Source of the DNA: Lactococcus sp. dk101
GTDB taxonomy: Bacteria; Bacillota; Bacilli; Lactobacillales; Streptococcaceae
Reading direction: 5' to 3'
DNA: 64,000 bases
Assembly (NCBI RefSeq): GCF_009601055.1
Contig: NZ_WITI01000006.1
Coordinates: 1 to 64,000 of the forward strand
The notes below the pieces were generated by a model. It was given only the letters and a program-made list of their open reading frames with translations, did no database searches and was not told the DNA's origin. Numbering within the stretch: position 1 is the stretch's first letter; every line of letters begins with the position of its first letter. Shown here one piece after another: positions 17,458-25,919 of this stretch. A program made the translations under genes and the position numbers.

Positions 17458-18104
17458 TTTTGTTTTTCCTGTTCTAAGTATTTTTTTATGCTTACTTTTA
17501 CTTTTTCTAAATCATTATCTGTCAATAATGGAATCAGTCGATTGATCTCGTAAATGGGTTTTTCCCACCATTTCAGCTGCGCCATCAAGTTTATCAATAC
17601 CTCATCAAATCGCATTCTGATGAGCTTGGCTGGATTTCCAGCCACAATCGAATAAGCTTCAATGTCGCTTGCAACAGTAGAATTCGCACCAATCATAGCA
17701 CCGTCGCCAATGTGAACGCCTGGCATAACAGTCACATTTTGCCCTATCCAGACATCATTGCCAACTCGTGTGTCGCCTTTCAGCGGCATTTTATCAAGGC
17801 TAGGTGCTTCTTGCGTCCAGCCATCAAAAATGTAAAAAGGAAAGGTCGATACTGCATTCATTTGATGATTTGCACCATTCATGATAAATTCGACACCCTT
17901 TGCAATCTGGCAAAATTTGCCAATCACAAGCTTATCTCCGATAAAATCATAGTGATGGGTCACGTGCGACTCAAAATCATCATCTGAAAAATAAGTAAAA
18001 TCTCCAACCTCAATCTTTTTATTCTTGAGTGTCGGTTTAATGTTGGTCATTGAAGTGATAGACCTATTGGAATAAAGCGCGTTTGGATTTGGAGTTTTTT
18101 CCAT
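17454..18104 (-). CDS. Vat/CatB-type xenobiotic acetyltransferase
   Basis: A 216-residue left-handed beta-helix acyltransferase of the family that includes streptogramin A acetyltransferases and CatB chloramphenicol acetyltransferases. Landmarks are the PNPNALY start, GKFCQIAKGVEFIMNGANH with the catalytic His, hexapeptide repeats (VGNDVWIGQNVTVMPGVHIG) and VAGNPAKLIR. The substrate is unknown and resistance is not implied by sequence alone. GAGGATTGAA precedes the ATG. It lies between glyQ and glyS and overlaps glyS by 4 nt; an internal TATAAT lies upstream near 18152-18157. Confidence 0.9.
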   Translation of the reverse strand: MEKTPNPNALYSNRSITSMTNIKPTLKNKKIEVGDFTYFSDDDFESHVTHHYDFIGDKLVIGKFCQIAKGVEFIMNGANHQMNAVSTFPFYIFDGWTQEAPSLDKMPLKGDTRVGNDVWIGQNVTVMPGVHIGDGAMIGANSTVASDIEAYSIVAGNPAKLIRMRFDEVLINLMAQLKWWEKPIYEINRLIPLLTDNDLEKVKVSIKKYLEQEKQK

Positions 18105-18165
18105 TTCAATCCTCTTTTATTTCAAGATCTGAGTAAAAATGCTCTTTTCAAATATTATATTATTT

Positions 18166-19548
18166 TTACTTTTTTAATTCTTTCACATAATAATATTTGT
18201 CATCATCACCTATTAAAACTTGAGTATCTTCTGACAATGCTATTTTTATTTCTGTCAGCGCTGACGGAATCGGTTGATTCTGTGCTATCAGCTGCATGGG
18301 TTTAATAATCTCTTCAGTCACTCGTTTGTCAGACATATTAAACTTCAAACCATAGTCCACACGTTCATCAATAAAATTTTTGACGTTCTTAGCAAGATGA
18401 TGAATATGTTTATCCACTTTAATTTCACCAACTTTAAAGTTAATCAAAGGTAACCCCAAATTAACATCAACTTTTTCAAAGAATTTATCATTTTTTTCAT
18501 TACGTGCTTCCGCTTTTTTCTCAGAAAGTTTCAATTTTTCTTGAAGATTCTCGAAATAAGATTGAATTTTTTTATCAGAATTGATAAAACGTTCCTGCAC
18601 TGTTTTAAGCAAATCATCCGAGTAATTTTTCGACAGTATTCCTTGACCAAAAATAAATTCCAATTCAGAAGCTAAAATCATCAAATTCTGACTAGAAACG
18701 GCAACAAATCGCCATTCTGATAGCTCTTTGATATCTGAAATTTCTTTTTGTTCGTCATCAACTCCATTTTCCGAAATCGTAATAATATTATTTGTTGCTT
18801 GGTTATTTAGTAACATCAAATCGTGTTTAATTCGATCAATTTTTTGTAAATTATTGTTTCTAACTTTTTCATTAGCTAATAACTCATTCTGATAACTAGA
18901 TAAAATATTAAGCTCATCATTTGCTGTCTGTAACTCACTTAATATTTTTGATTGATTAAAATGGTCAAGTTTACTCAATGACTGATTCATCATTGTTAAT
19001 TTTCCACTAATTTCAGTCATATTAATTTGACCAACAACGACATTAGCAATTTGTAAAGAAGCTGCCCCTACTGTAGCAAGTTTTGCTCCCTTAGAAACAG
19101 TAGTTTCAGTTGTTTTAACAAGTGAATTTGGATCAACTTCTTTGATATAGCCATGTCCTCCAATCCCATTCTTACCTTTAAATATATTCCTAAACAAATC
19201 AGCACCTGATTCACCCTTAGCCTGAAACATCTCCGTAGTATCTCTAATTATATTTTTATTGTTATCTAAAGCAATGAATAATTTAGAGCCGTCTTCACTG
19301 GCAAGTTTAGTAACAGTATTCGTTCCAGATTGGACTATCTTATCCAATCCTAGTTTTTCAGCATTCTGAATTGAAAGACCAAGGTTTTGCGAAATGGCGA
19401 GTTTATTATTTTCTGAACTAATTGTAACTAAGCTATCTTCCAAAGCTTTGGCAGTTAATTCAAAGCTTTGGAGTATCTTTTTTTGTAATTCTGTTAGAAT
19501 TTCTTGATTAGTTATTTCTATTAATTCAAACTCTTCATTCTCGGCCAT
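18166..19548 (-). CDS. Unknown 460-residue helical protein inserted between glyQ and glyS
   Basis: Family not recognised. The acidic N-terminus contains QKKILQSFELTAKALEDSL. A Gly/Ala-rich hydrophobic stretch near residues 160-180 (GAKLATVGAASLQIANVVVG) could be membrane-active, and is followed by a long predicted helical/coiled-coil region and a Lys-rich C-terminus. There is no signal peptide. The hydrophobic hairpin followed by coiled coil recalls pore-forming or polymorphic-toxin-associated proteins, but that is speculation. The ATG overlaps the glyQ stop (TAATG), so it is translationally coupled. Its base composition looks more AT-rich than the flanking synthetase genes. Confidence 0.8.
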   Translation of the reverse strand: MAENEEFELIEITNQEILTELQKKILQSFELTAKALEDSLVTISSENNKLAISQNLGLSIQNAEKLGLDKIVQSGTNTVTKLASEDGSKLFIALDNNKNIIRDTTEMFQAKGESGADLFRNIFKGKNGIGGHGYIKEVDPNSLVKTTETTVSKGAKLATVGAASLQIANVVVGQINMTEISGKLTMMNQSLSKLDHFNQSKILSELQTANDELNILSSYQNELLANEKVRNNNLQKIDRIKHDLMLLNNQATNNIITISENGVDDEQKEISDIKELSEWRFVAVSSQNLMILASELEFIFGQGILSKNYSDDLLKTVQERFINSDKKIQSYFENLQEKLKLSEKKAEARNEKNDKFFEKVDVNLGLPLINFKVGEIKVDKHIHHLAKNVKNFIDERVDYGLKFNMSDKRVTEEIIKPMQLIAQNQPIPSALTEIKIALSEDTQVLIGDDDKYYYVKELKK

Positions 19549-20507
19549 TACATACCCTCATCAACCTTCACAACATCCGCATACTTCCCACCGTCGCCCA
19601 AATACTTAATGCGCAAGGCTTCATCTTTCAACAATGGGAAGCCAAGTTTGGCACGTTCTTCGATGAATGTTTTGGCTACTTTACGTGCCATTGCACGGAC
19701 GCGGTGCATGTAGCCTGCGCGTTCGGTTACGGAAACAGCGCCACGTGCATCGAGCAAGTTGAAGGTGTGTGATGACTTCAAAATGTAGTCATAAGCAGGG
19801 TGAACCAAGCCTTTGTCAAGCAAGGTCATGGCTTCTGCTTCGAATTCGCCAAATAATTTGAGCAAGAGTTCTTGGTTTGATTCTTCAAAGGCGAATTTTG
19901 AGTGTTCGTATTCAGGTTCTGTGAAAATATCACCGTAAAGGACGCCATTGCCCCATTCCAAGTCATAAACAGAATCGACTTCTTGAATGGCTGTTGCCAA
20001 ACGTTCCAAACCGTAAGTGATTTCTGACGTAACAGAGTCCACTTCGATTCCGCCGACTTGTTGGAAATAAGTAAACTGCGTACATTCTTGCCCGTCAATC
20101 CAAACTTCCCAACCAATACCAGCACAACCCATAGATGGATTTTCCCAGTTGTCTTCGACAAAACGAATATCGTGTTCAAGCGCATCAATACCGAGTTCCG
20201 CCAAACTTTGAAGGTAAAGTTCTTGAATATTTTTTGGAGATGGTTTCATGACCACTTGGAATTGGTGGTGTTGGAACAAACGGTTTGGATTTTCACCATA
20301 ACGACCGTCAGCTGGACGGCGTGAAGGTTGCACGTAAGCGGCTGCCCAAGGTTCTGGCCCGTTTGAACGCAAGAATGTGTAAGGACTCATGGTTCCAGCT
20401 CCGACTTCGTTGTCGTAAGCTTGCATCAGGTTTGCGCCTTGTTTTGCCCAAAAGCCTTGCAAAGTCAAGATAATGTCTTGAAATGAAAGTTTGTTGTTCT
20501 GTGTCAT
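19548..20507 (-). CDS. glyQ: Glycyl-tRNA synthetase alpha subunit
   Basis: The catalytic subunit forming glycyl-adenylate. It has 319 residues, normal for Gly[43 protein letters not shown] and the [21 protein letters not shown] region are diagnostic. The start at 20507 (MTQNNKL) has AAGGAG at good spacing; an in-frame ATG at 20543 would lie in the leader. It is the first gene of the operon and is controlled by the T-box upstream. Confidence 0.97.
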   Translation of the reverse strand: MTQNNKLSFQDIILTLQGFWAKQGANLMQAYDNEVGAGTMSPYTFLRSNGPEPWAAAYVQPSRRPADGRYGENPNRLFQHHQFQVVMKPSPKNIQELYLQSLAELGIDALEHDIRFVEDNWENPSMGCAGIGWEVWIDGQECTQFTYFQQVGGIEVDSVTSEITYGLERLATAIQEVDSVYDLEWGNGVLYGDIFTEPEYEHSKFAFEESNQELLLKLFGEFEAEAMTLLDKGLVHPAYDYILKSSHTFNLLDARGAVSVTERAGYMHRVRAMARKVAKTFIEERAKLGFPLLKDEALRIKYLGDGGKYADVVKVDEGM

Positions 20508-20544
20508 TTGATCTCCTTTTGTTTGGAAAAATGGTTTTTCCAAA

Positions 20545-20728
20545 GGTTAATAAAAACCGTCCAGCTACACCTGTAAGCATATTGCTTACAAAGGGTGCAT
20601 CTGCACGGTTCCACCTTTATTTTTTACTTTTGTATAGCGTTCAGTTGTTAGGCCATTTTAGATATTGGGCTTTCACCATCCCCAATTCGCTATAGTTTTA
20701 TTATAGTCCTTTTGCTCAACTTTTGCAA
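20545..20728 (-). promoter_or_regulatory. Glycine T-box riboswitch and promoter of glyQ
   Basis: Promoter TTGCAA (20723-20728) -17- TATAAT (20700-20705) on the minus strand. The leader has a short stem I closed by TATAGCG/CGCTATA with a GGC glycine codon as candidate specifier, the conserved T-box GGTGGAACCGTGCAG (20601-20615), and a terminator whose outer arms AACCGT/ACGGTT run into T5ATT near 20547-20556. Uncharged tRNA-Gly is expected to promote read-through. Confidence 0.88.
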
Positions 20729-20732
20729 GAAA

Positions 20733-21512
20733 CTATTTTTCTAGCTCATTCATTTGACGGCGATAGCCGAGATAATAAAATCCAGCCACAAAAACAACGC
20801 CACCTATGATATTTCCTGCATAAACCAAGACAAAATTTTGAATAAATTGGAGCCAGCTGACATGACCCGCAAAAATCGCTGCCGGCAAAACAAAGGCGTT
20901 TGCCACACTATGTTGAAAACCGATTGCGACAAAGGCCATGGTTGGAAACCAAATGGCAAGTAACTTTCCTGCGGTATCTTTCGCACCAAAGGATAACCAC
21001 ATGGCAATCCCAACAAACCAGTTACAGCCAATTCCAGAAACGATGGTTTGAAGCCAACCCATATTTAATTTGGCATCCGCAATCGCAAACAGTTCTTCTT
21101 TATAAACACTGACCTCCGTCAATCCAACGAAATGCGCAAAGAAAAAGGCGACAAAAATGGCTCCAAGCAGATTGAACAAGGTGATAAACAACCAATTTTT
21201 TAATAACTGATTGAATTTAACCTTCTTGGCAAAAAAGGACACTGAAACAGCAGTCATATTTGACGTAATCAGCTCTCCGCCACCCATTAAAATCACGATT
21301 AAACCAATCGGAAAAACCGCTGCCCCAATAAAACTCGCAAGACTTCCCAGCTCGTCAACAACACTTGACACTACCCGAATATAAAGCAGATAACCCATTG
21401 AAATCATTGCTCCCCCAATGAAACCAAGAACTGCTTTTTCTAGCATGGGTCTTTTGACCTTTTCTGTCCCGTGGTGAATGGTGGCAGATAATATTTCTGC
21501 TGGATTCATCAT
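20733..21512 (-). CDS. Formate/nitrite transporter family channel
   Basis: A FocA/NirC-type pentameric channel for small monovalent anions, probably formate. It has 259 residues with about six TM helices; ELITSNMTAVSVSFFAKK and GIGCNWFVGIAMWL are family signatures, and the HSVANAFVLPAAI segment follows. The start at the tandem ATG codons 21507-21512 follows AGGAGAAGGAG; the long upstream open frame has no start context. The promoter is TTGCAA-17-TATAAT (21696-21724) with a Rex-like palindrome at the transcription start. Confidence 0.93.
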   Translation of the reverse strand: MMNPAEILSATIHHGTEKVKRPMLEKAVLGFIGGAMISMGYLLYIRVVSSVVDELGSLASFIGAAVFPIGLIVILMGGGELITSNMTAVSVSFFAKKVKFNQLLKNWLFITLFNLLGAIFVAFFFAHFVGLTEVSVYKEELFAIADAKLNMGWLQTIVSGIGCNWFVGIAMWLSFGAKDTAGKLLAIWFPTMAFVAIGFQHSVANAFVLPAAIFAGHVSWLQFIQNFVLVYAGNIIGGVVFVAGFYYLGYRRQMNELEK

Positions 21513-21670
21513 AATAACTACTCCTTCTCCTAAAAACCGAATTTCGGTATTCTTTTGAGTGAGCCAAATAAAAATGCGTCCACTTGTAAGCCAAAGACCT
21601 ACAATATGCACGCACATTTCTATCTTTATTTCATGGCTTTTTAAATCATCTAAGGGATTGAGCATTCATT

Positions 21671-21724
21671 TTGTGAAAACACTCACTATAAGATGATTAT
21701 ATGCCATTTCTAAAATTATTGCAA
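21671..21724 (-). promoter_or_regulatory. Promoter of the formate channel gene with a Rex-box-like site
   Basis: -35 TTGCAA (21719-21724), -10 TATAAT (21696-21701). Directly downstream, TTGTGAAAACACTCACTA (21671-21688, plus strand) keeps the GTGA...TCAC core of the Rex operator TTGTGAAWWWWTTCACAA. Confidence 0.5.
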
Positions 21725-21741
21725 ATTTTTAATGAACAAAC

Positions 21742-22359
21742 TCATTTAAAGGAAACAAAGTCATGAACATCTCGGCGGAAATGATCATGGCCAGGTTCAA
21801 GGGCCTTTCCAATCGCTAAAAACATGACTGGCACAAAACGTGTCGCATCAATATTTAAAAGCGCACAAATCTTATCACGATCAAAACCACCAATCGGATT
21901 AGTATCATAGCCATGCTCACGTGCCACCAACATCAAATTCATGGCAACAAGGCCACCGTCAATGTTGGCAATGTCAATCCGCTTTTGTGCCGTATATGTG
22001 GCATATTCTGCTGCATTTCCGGCAATGTATTTGTCTTGCATTTCTTTAGGCAAGGGCAGCTGACGGTAGATTTTTTCATTGTTTTCATCAGCTTGCGTAT
22101 CCCCAAGAATTAAAATCATGGCAGCCGATGTTTCCGTTTGTTTGCCATTAAAACGCATGAAAGGCAAGATTTCTGCTTTGACTTGGTCAGAAGCAAGCAC
22201 CATGAATTGCCAAGGTTGCATGTTGACAGAACTTGGTGCAAGGGCTGCTTCTTCAAACATTTCAAGAAATTCTTCGTTTGAAATCTTTACGTTTTCATCA
22301 TAAACTCGAACGGACTTTCGTCCTGTCATGATTTCACTAAAATCATTTGTTATTTTCAT
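21742..22359 (-). CDS. Nitroreductase family flavoprotein
   Basis: An FMN-dependent NAD(P)H oxidoreductase-like protein of 205 residues. The family N-terminus FSEIMTGRKSVRVYDENVKI, the FMN-contacting ALAPSSVNMQPWQFMVL, and the C-terminal NPIGGFDRDKI are clear. The physiological substrate is unknown. The start at 22359 follows GAGGATCC; the 14 extra upstream residues lack a ribosome binding site. A consensus promoter and a hairpin-forming leader precede it. Confidence 0.9.
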   Translation of the reverse strand: MKITNDFSEIMTGRKSVRVYDENVKISNEEFLEMFEEAALAPSSVNMQPWQFMVLASDQVKAEILPFMRFNGKQTETSAAMILILGDTQADENNEKIYRQLPLPKEMQDKYIAGNAAEYATYTAQKRIDIANIDGGLVAMNLMLVAREHGYDTNPIGGFDRDKICALLNIDATRFVPVMFLAIGKALEPGHDHFRRDVHDFVSFK

Positions 22360-22404
22360 TGGATCCTCTTTTGATTGATTTTCACTTGGTAGATGTATCA
22401 TAAA

Positions 22405-22475
22405 AGCGTCACTTTGCCAAGTGAAACGCTATTTAGTTGGAAACTCATTATATGTAGAAATCAAGAGTTTGTCAA
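22405..22475 (-). promoter_or_regulatory. Consensus promoter and hairpin leader of the nitroreductase gene
   Basis: TTGACA (22470-22475), a 17-nt spacer and TATAAT (22447-22452) make a perfect sigma-A promoter on the minus strand. Between it and the gene AGCGT...ACGCT and CACTT...AAGTG form a nested inverted repeat at 22405-22430. A further TTCACTTGG copy at 22381-22389 could pair alternatively. Confidence 0.65.
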
Positions 22476-22497
22476 GAAAAAATGATTGGCGAATAAA

Positions 22498-23544
22498 TTA
22501 GTGATTTCTGTTGTAAATAATACTTGAAACAAAGGAAAGCAGAATGATGATGCCACCAAGTACGCCAGTAATGACATCATTGATTTCCATGTGAATGCTC
22601 AAAAGCAACAAAATAGCCAAGGCTAAGATTGCCCAGTGAGCGCCATGCTCGATATAAACCAATTCATCAAGCGTGCCTTTTTCAACGAAGAAAACAGTCA
22701 GCGAACGGACAAACATGGCACCAATCAAGCCAAGACCAAGCATGATAATGATTGGGTCTGCTGTAATGGCAAATGCACCAATGACGCCGTCAAAACTAAA
22801 GGAAGCGTCAATGACTTCAAGATATAAGAACATGACAAAGGCTGCATTACCAGTCAATTTGGTTGCTGTATGTATTTTTTTACCGGTCTGATGTTCTGCT
22901 TCAGCGAGCGCACCATGATTACTCATGACCTGACCGAGTCCGTCAACCAACAAGAAAGTAATAATCCCAAAAACACCTGATAAAAGAACAGTATAAGGAT
23001 TTTCAGCGAAAAATTCTGCGGTTACGCCTAGGGCAATCAATGAAATCAAAGCCGATGCCAATGGGAGTTGTCCCACTTTATAGAGCATTTTTTCTGGCAA
23101 TTTGAGCCAGTGATGTTCCATTTCATTGAAGAAAAAGTTAAGGGCAAGCATGAGCAAGAACAAGCCACCAAAGGCTGCAATAGAAGGATGAGCCGCTTGC
23201 AAGATATAGCCGTATGTTCCTGGTGTTTCAGGATTTCCTTTCGCCAATGCCAAATGAACTGCCTTCATCGGACTCATGTCAGCAGTGACAGAAACGACCA
23301 CCAATGGAAAAATAAAACGCATTCCGACAACCGCAATCAAAATACCGACCGTCAGGAAGATTTCTTGCCAGAATTTGCTCATTTTTTCAAGAATTCTTGC
23401 ATTGACAATGGCATTGTCAAAGGACAAGGAAATTTCCAAAATGGCTAGGATAGTTGTGATAAAAACGGCATTGAAACCACCGTAAATATAAGCAATAATC
23501 AAAGCGACCGCTGTCACAATGATTGAACCATAAAAATTTTTCAA
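22498..23544 (-). CDS. DUF475/TerC-like integral membrane protein
   Basis: About 348 residues with nine or so TM helices. EISLSFDNAIVNARILEKM near the N-terminus and IDASFSFDGVIGAFA further on are the paired acidic TM motifs of the TerC/DUF475 superfamily, linked to metal (Mn) export in other bacteria. Start uncertain: a TTG at 23544 (MKNFYGS) has GAAAGAG upstream; the frame stays open to a TTG at 23577. A strong ribosome site AAGGAG leads only to a two-codon ATG-GCT-TGA overlapping this frame, so an indel near the start is possible. Confidence 0.85.
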   Translation of the reverse strand: MKNFYGSIIVTAVALIIAYIYGGFNAVFITTILAILEISLSFDNAIVNARILEKMSKFWQEIFLTVGILIAVVGMRFIFPLVVVSVTADMSPMKAVHLALAKGNPETPGTYGYILQAAHPSIAAFGGLFLLMLALNFFFNEMEHHWLKLPEKMLYKVGQLPLASALISLIALGVTAEFFAENPYTVLLSGVFGIITFLLVDGLGQVMSNHGALAEAEHQTGKKIHTATKLTGNAAFVMFLYLEVIDASFSFDGVIGAFAITADPIIIMLGLGLIGAMFVRSLTVFFVEKGTLDELVYIEHGAHWAILALAILLLLSIHMEINDVITGVLGGIIILLSFVSSIIYNRNH

Positions 23545-23654
23545 AATTAAACTCTTTCTTTTTCGTTTTGCTCTCAAGCCATGGAGAACACTCCTTTTAT
23601 CATACCATAAAAATGTTTCGTCTTAATTAAATTAAATTAAAAATTTGTTCAATT

Positions 23655-24287
23655 TTAATTTTCAATATAATCGATTTCGACCGTCTGTTCCTGACCTTTT
23701 TGAGCTGTGATTTTTCCTGAAAAGGCTTCTGTCAGCTCTGACAGAAATGTCTCGATTTTGGCTTCGTCAACAAACACGCTAACCGTCACATCAGCTAAAA
23801 ATTCTGTCTCTGAAATGGTCAATTTTTGACTGCCAATGAAACGTTGTAACTGATCAAAAAGACCGTATTCCAGCTTCAAAATAAGTTCTGTTTGCTCAAC
23901 AAATTGAACCAAGCCTACTGCTTCGACAGCGTGATTGACCGCGCCTGCGTATGCCCGAATGAGACCACCCGCTCCCAATTTAATGCCTCCAAAATAACGG
24001 GTCACAACGGCACAAACGTTAGTAATTTCCTTCTTCTTCAAAATTTCAAGCATGGGAACTCCTGCAGTACCTGACGGTTCCCCGTCATCACTGGTACGTT
24101 GGATTTCTTGACGGAGGCCGACCGTATATGCCATGCAGTTATGATTGGCCGTTCGGTTGTCTTTTTTGACTTGCGCGATAAAATCACGTGCCTCTTCTTC
24201 ATTGGAAATACGCTTTAAATGGCAAATGAAGCGTGACTTTTTGATTTCTTCTTCACTTGTGAAATCAGTTTTTATGGTAATGGTCAT
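23655..24287 (-). CDS. YigZ family (IMPACT-like) protein
   Basis: A 210-residue protein. The N-terminal IMPACT domain has DDGEPSGTAGVPML and the signature VTRYFGGIKLGAGGLIRAY; the C-terminal DUF1949 domain follows. The function in bacteria is unsettled (possible translation-associated role). It lies next to and divergent from comFA-comFC, a conserved arrangement in streptococci and lactococci. AGAGGACTT precedes the ATG. A TGTCA palindrome lies in the C-terminal part (23729-23744). Confidence 0.94.
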   Translation of the reverse strand: MTITIKTDFTSEEEIKKSRFICHLKRISNEEEARDFIAQVKKDNRTANHNCMAYTVGLRQEIQRTSDDGEPSGTAGVPMLEILKKKEITNVCAVVTRYFGGIKLGAGGLIRAYAGAVNHAVEAVGLVQFVEQTELILKLEYGLFDQLQRFIGSQKLTISETEFLADVTVSVFVDEAKIETFLSELTEAFSGKITAQKGQEQTVEIDYIEN

Positions 24288-24462
24288 ATGAAGTCCTCTA
24301 TTTTCTATGGGGATCTCTTAAAACTCCTTTTTTCGAGATTGGGTCGATTTTATATCTAACGAATGCCGACCATATCCCGTCAAGAGATTAGTTAAAGCGG
24401 TTTAGTAAATCGGTCAACTTTCGGAAAATCTGAATTGTTAGAGTTTCCCCTAAGAATTTTCT

Positions 24463-24487
24463 GAAAAAAAAGAGTGCCATAGGGCAC
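24463..24487 (-). terminator. Terminator of the tRNA-Gln gene
   Basis: GTGCC/GGCAC stem-loop followed by TC and T8 on the minus strand, just after the tRNA. Confidence 0.85.
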
Positions 24488-24492
24488 AAATA

Positions 24493-24564
24493 CTGGGATA
24501 GTAGGATTCGAACCTACGCGTAAAGGAACCAGAAACCTTCGCCTTACCGCTTGGCTATATCCCA
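24493..24564 (-). tRNA. tRNA-Gln, anticodon CTG
   Basis: A 72-nt cloverleaf: acceptor TGGGATA/TATCCCA with discriminator G and no encoded CCA, D arm GCCAAGCGGTAAGGC, anticodon loop TTCTGGT giving anticodon CUG, T arm GTAGG TTCGAAT CCTAC. The AGCGGTAAGGC D arm and the acceptor are typical of tRNA-Gln. The closing pair of the anticodon stem is T-T. Its own promoter is TTGGAA (24602-24607) -17- TATAAT (24579-24584). Confidence 0.88.
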
Positions 24565-24644
24565 ATTTCAACTTCTTTATTATATCACTTTCAGAAACGA
24601 TTTCCAAAAATTTTTGACGGAGACTGTTACATTTGACCTCTAAT

Positions 24645-24652
24645 TACGTATT
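24645..24652 (+). promoter_or_regulatory. Candidate competence (cin/ComX) box of comFA
   Basis: TACGTATT matches six of eight positions of the streptococcal ComX box TACGAATA and ends 7 nt before the comFA ATG. No sigma-A promoter is evident. The radC promoter has the close relative TACGTATA. Confidence 0.5.
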
Positions 24653-24659
24653 TTAAATT

Positions 24660-25919
24660 ATGGAAAACTATCAAGGCCGTCTCCTGTTAGAGACCGAATG
24701 CACAGCTATTACTGATTTTAACAACCTCACAAAACTGTCAGCGATGACAGAAGTCTCGCGCTCCAAAATAATATGTAATCGCTGTGGCAGCAGTCACTCA
24801 AAGGCAGATGTTTTACTGCTGATTGGGGCTTATTATTGCCCCAGTTGTATCCAACTTGGCAGAATTCGTTCTGACCAATTTTTATACCATTTCCCACAAG
24901 GTCAATTTGAGAAAAAGTCCTGTCTTTTGTGGGCAGGAAAACTCAGTCCCCAACAGGATGAACTGGCAAGCCAATTGCTTCAAGCAATTGCACTGAAGCA
25001 AGAGCTTTTAATCCATGCTATAACTGGGGCTGGCAAGACAGAAATGATCTATCAGGCCATTGATCAGGCCTTGCAAAATGGGCAAGCGGTTGCGATAGCA
25101 AGTCCGCGGGTCGATGTCTGTATCGAATTACACGCCCGCTTGTCAAGGGATTTTTCTTGCCGCATTCCCTTATTACATGCTGACGGCGATCCTTATTTTC
25201 GGTCAGCACTGACCATTTTAACCACGCATCAACTGATGCGATTTAAAGAAGCTTTCGATCTCTTAATTATCGATGAAGTTGATGCCTTTCCATTTGTCAA
25301 TAATGCCATGCTTCATCATGCGGTCGCACAAGCCAAGACAAAGACGGCCTGTAGCATTTATCTGACGGCAACTTCGACAGCGGAACTTGAAAAGGAAGTT
25401 CAGAAAGGAAGGATGAAAAAGCTAGAACTGGCCCGTCGTTTTCATCAAAACCCATTGGTCGTCCCACAATTTTTCTGGCAAACGCAATTCATTAAACAGC
25501 TTAAACAACAACGAAAATCCGGTTTTCCACTGTTGATTTTTGTACCTGAGATTAAGGAAGGACAAGGGTTGACTGACCAGTTAAAAATACAATTTCCTAA
25601 AGAAAAGATAGGATTTGTTGCTTCGACGACTGAAAATCGACATCAACTCGTTTCTGATTTTAGGCAAAATAAATTATCCATTTTGGTCAGTAGCAGCATT
25701 TTGGAACGTGGCGTTACTTTTCCAAAGGTAGATGTTTTTATTGTTCAAGCCCACCATGCTCACTTTTCAAGCTCTGCTCTGATTCAAATGGCCGGTCGTG
25801 TGGGCCGCAGTACCAGTCGCCCAACTGGCTTGGTTTTCCTTTTTCACGAAGGCAAAACGAGAGCCATGCTTAAGGCACGAAAAGAAATAAAAAAAATGAA
25901 TCAAAAAGGTGGTTTTTAA
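24660..25919 (+). CDS. comFA: Competence DNA-transport helicase/translocase ComFA
   Basis: A DEAD-box-like ATPase that helps pull transforming single-stranded DNA into the cell. It has 419 residues: a zinc finger with CNRC and CPSC (about residues 35-60), Walker A TGAGKTE (near 122), a DEVD box in IIDEVDAF, and helicase motif VI in QMAGRVGRS. There is no Shine-Dalgarno; the ATG lies close behind the candidate cin box, so a leaderless mRNA is possible. It is intact, unlike in many dairy lactococci where late competence genes are broken (general knowledge). It overlaps comFC by one base (TAATG). Confidence 0.95.
   Translation: MENYQGRLLLETECTAITDFNNLTKLSAMTEVSRSKIICNRCGSSHSKADVLLLIGAYYCPSCIQLGRIRSDQFLYHFPQGQFEKKSCLLWAGKLSPQQDELASQLLQAIALKQELLIHAITGAGKTEMIYQAIDQALQNGQAVAIASPRVDVCIELHARLSRDFSCRIPLLHADGDPYFRSALTILTTHQLMRFKEAFDLLIIDEVDAFPFVNNAMLHHAVAQAKTKTACSIYLTATSTAELEKEVQKGRMKKLELARRFHQNPLVVPQFFWQTQFIKQLKQQRKSGFPLLIFVPEIKEGQGLTDQLKIQFPKEKIGFVASTTENRHQLVSDFRQNKLSILVSSSILERGVTFPKVDVFIVQAHHAHFSSSALIQMAGRVGRSTSRPTGLVFLFHEGKTRAMLKARKEIKKMNQKGGF

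Noticed and set aside
20308-20580. 90-codon minus-strand frame across the glyQ leader and 5' end
   Set aside because: It overlaps glyQ in another frame and runs into the T-box; no start signal.
23545-23650. yybP-ykoY Mn2+ riboswitch before the TerC-like gene
   Set aside because: The -10 box lies within about 50 nt of the reading frame, leaving no room, and none of the consensus was seen.
24288-24462. Phage attachment site or CodY box between yigZ and the tRNA
   Set aside because: No repeat of the tRNA 3' end was found; AATTTTCTGAAAAAA is close to a CodY box but lies far from any gene start on a suitable strand.
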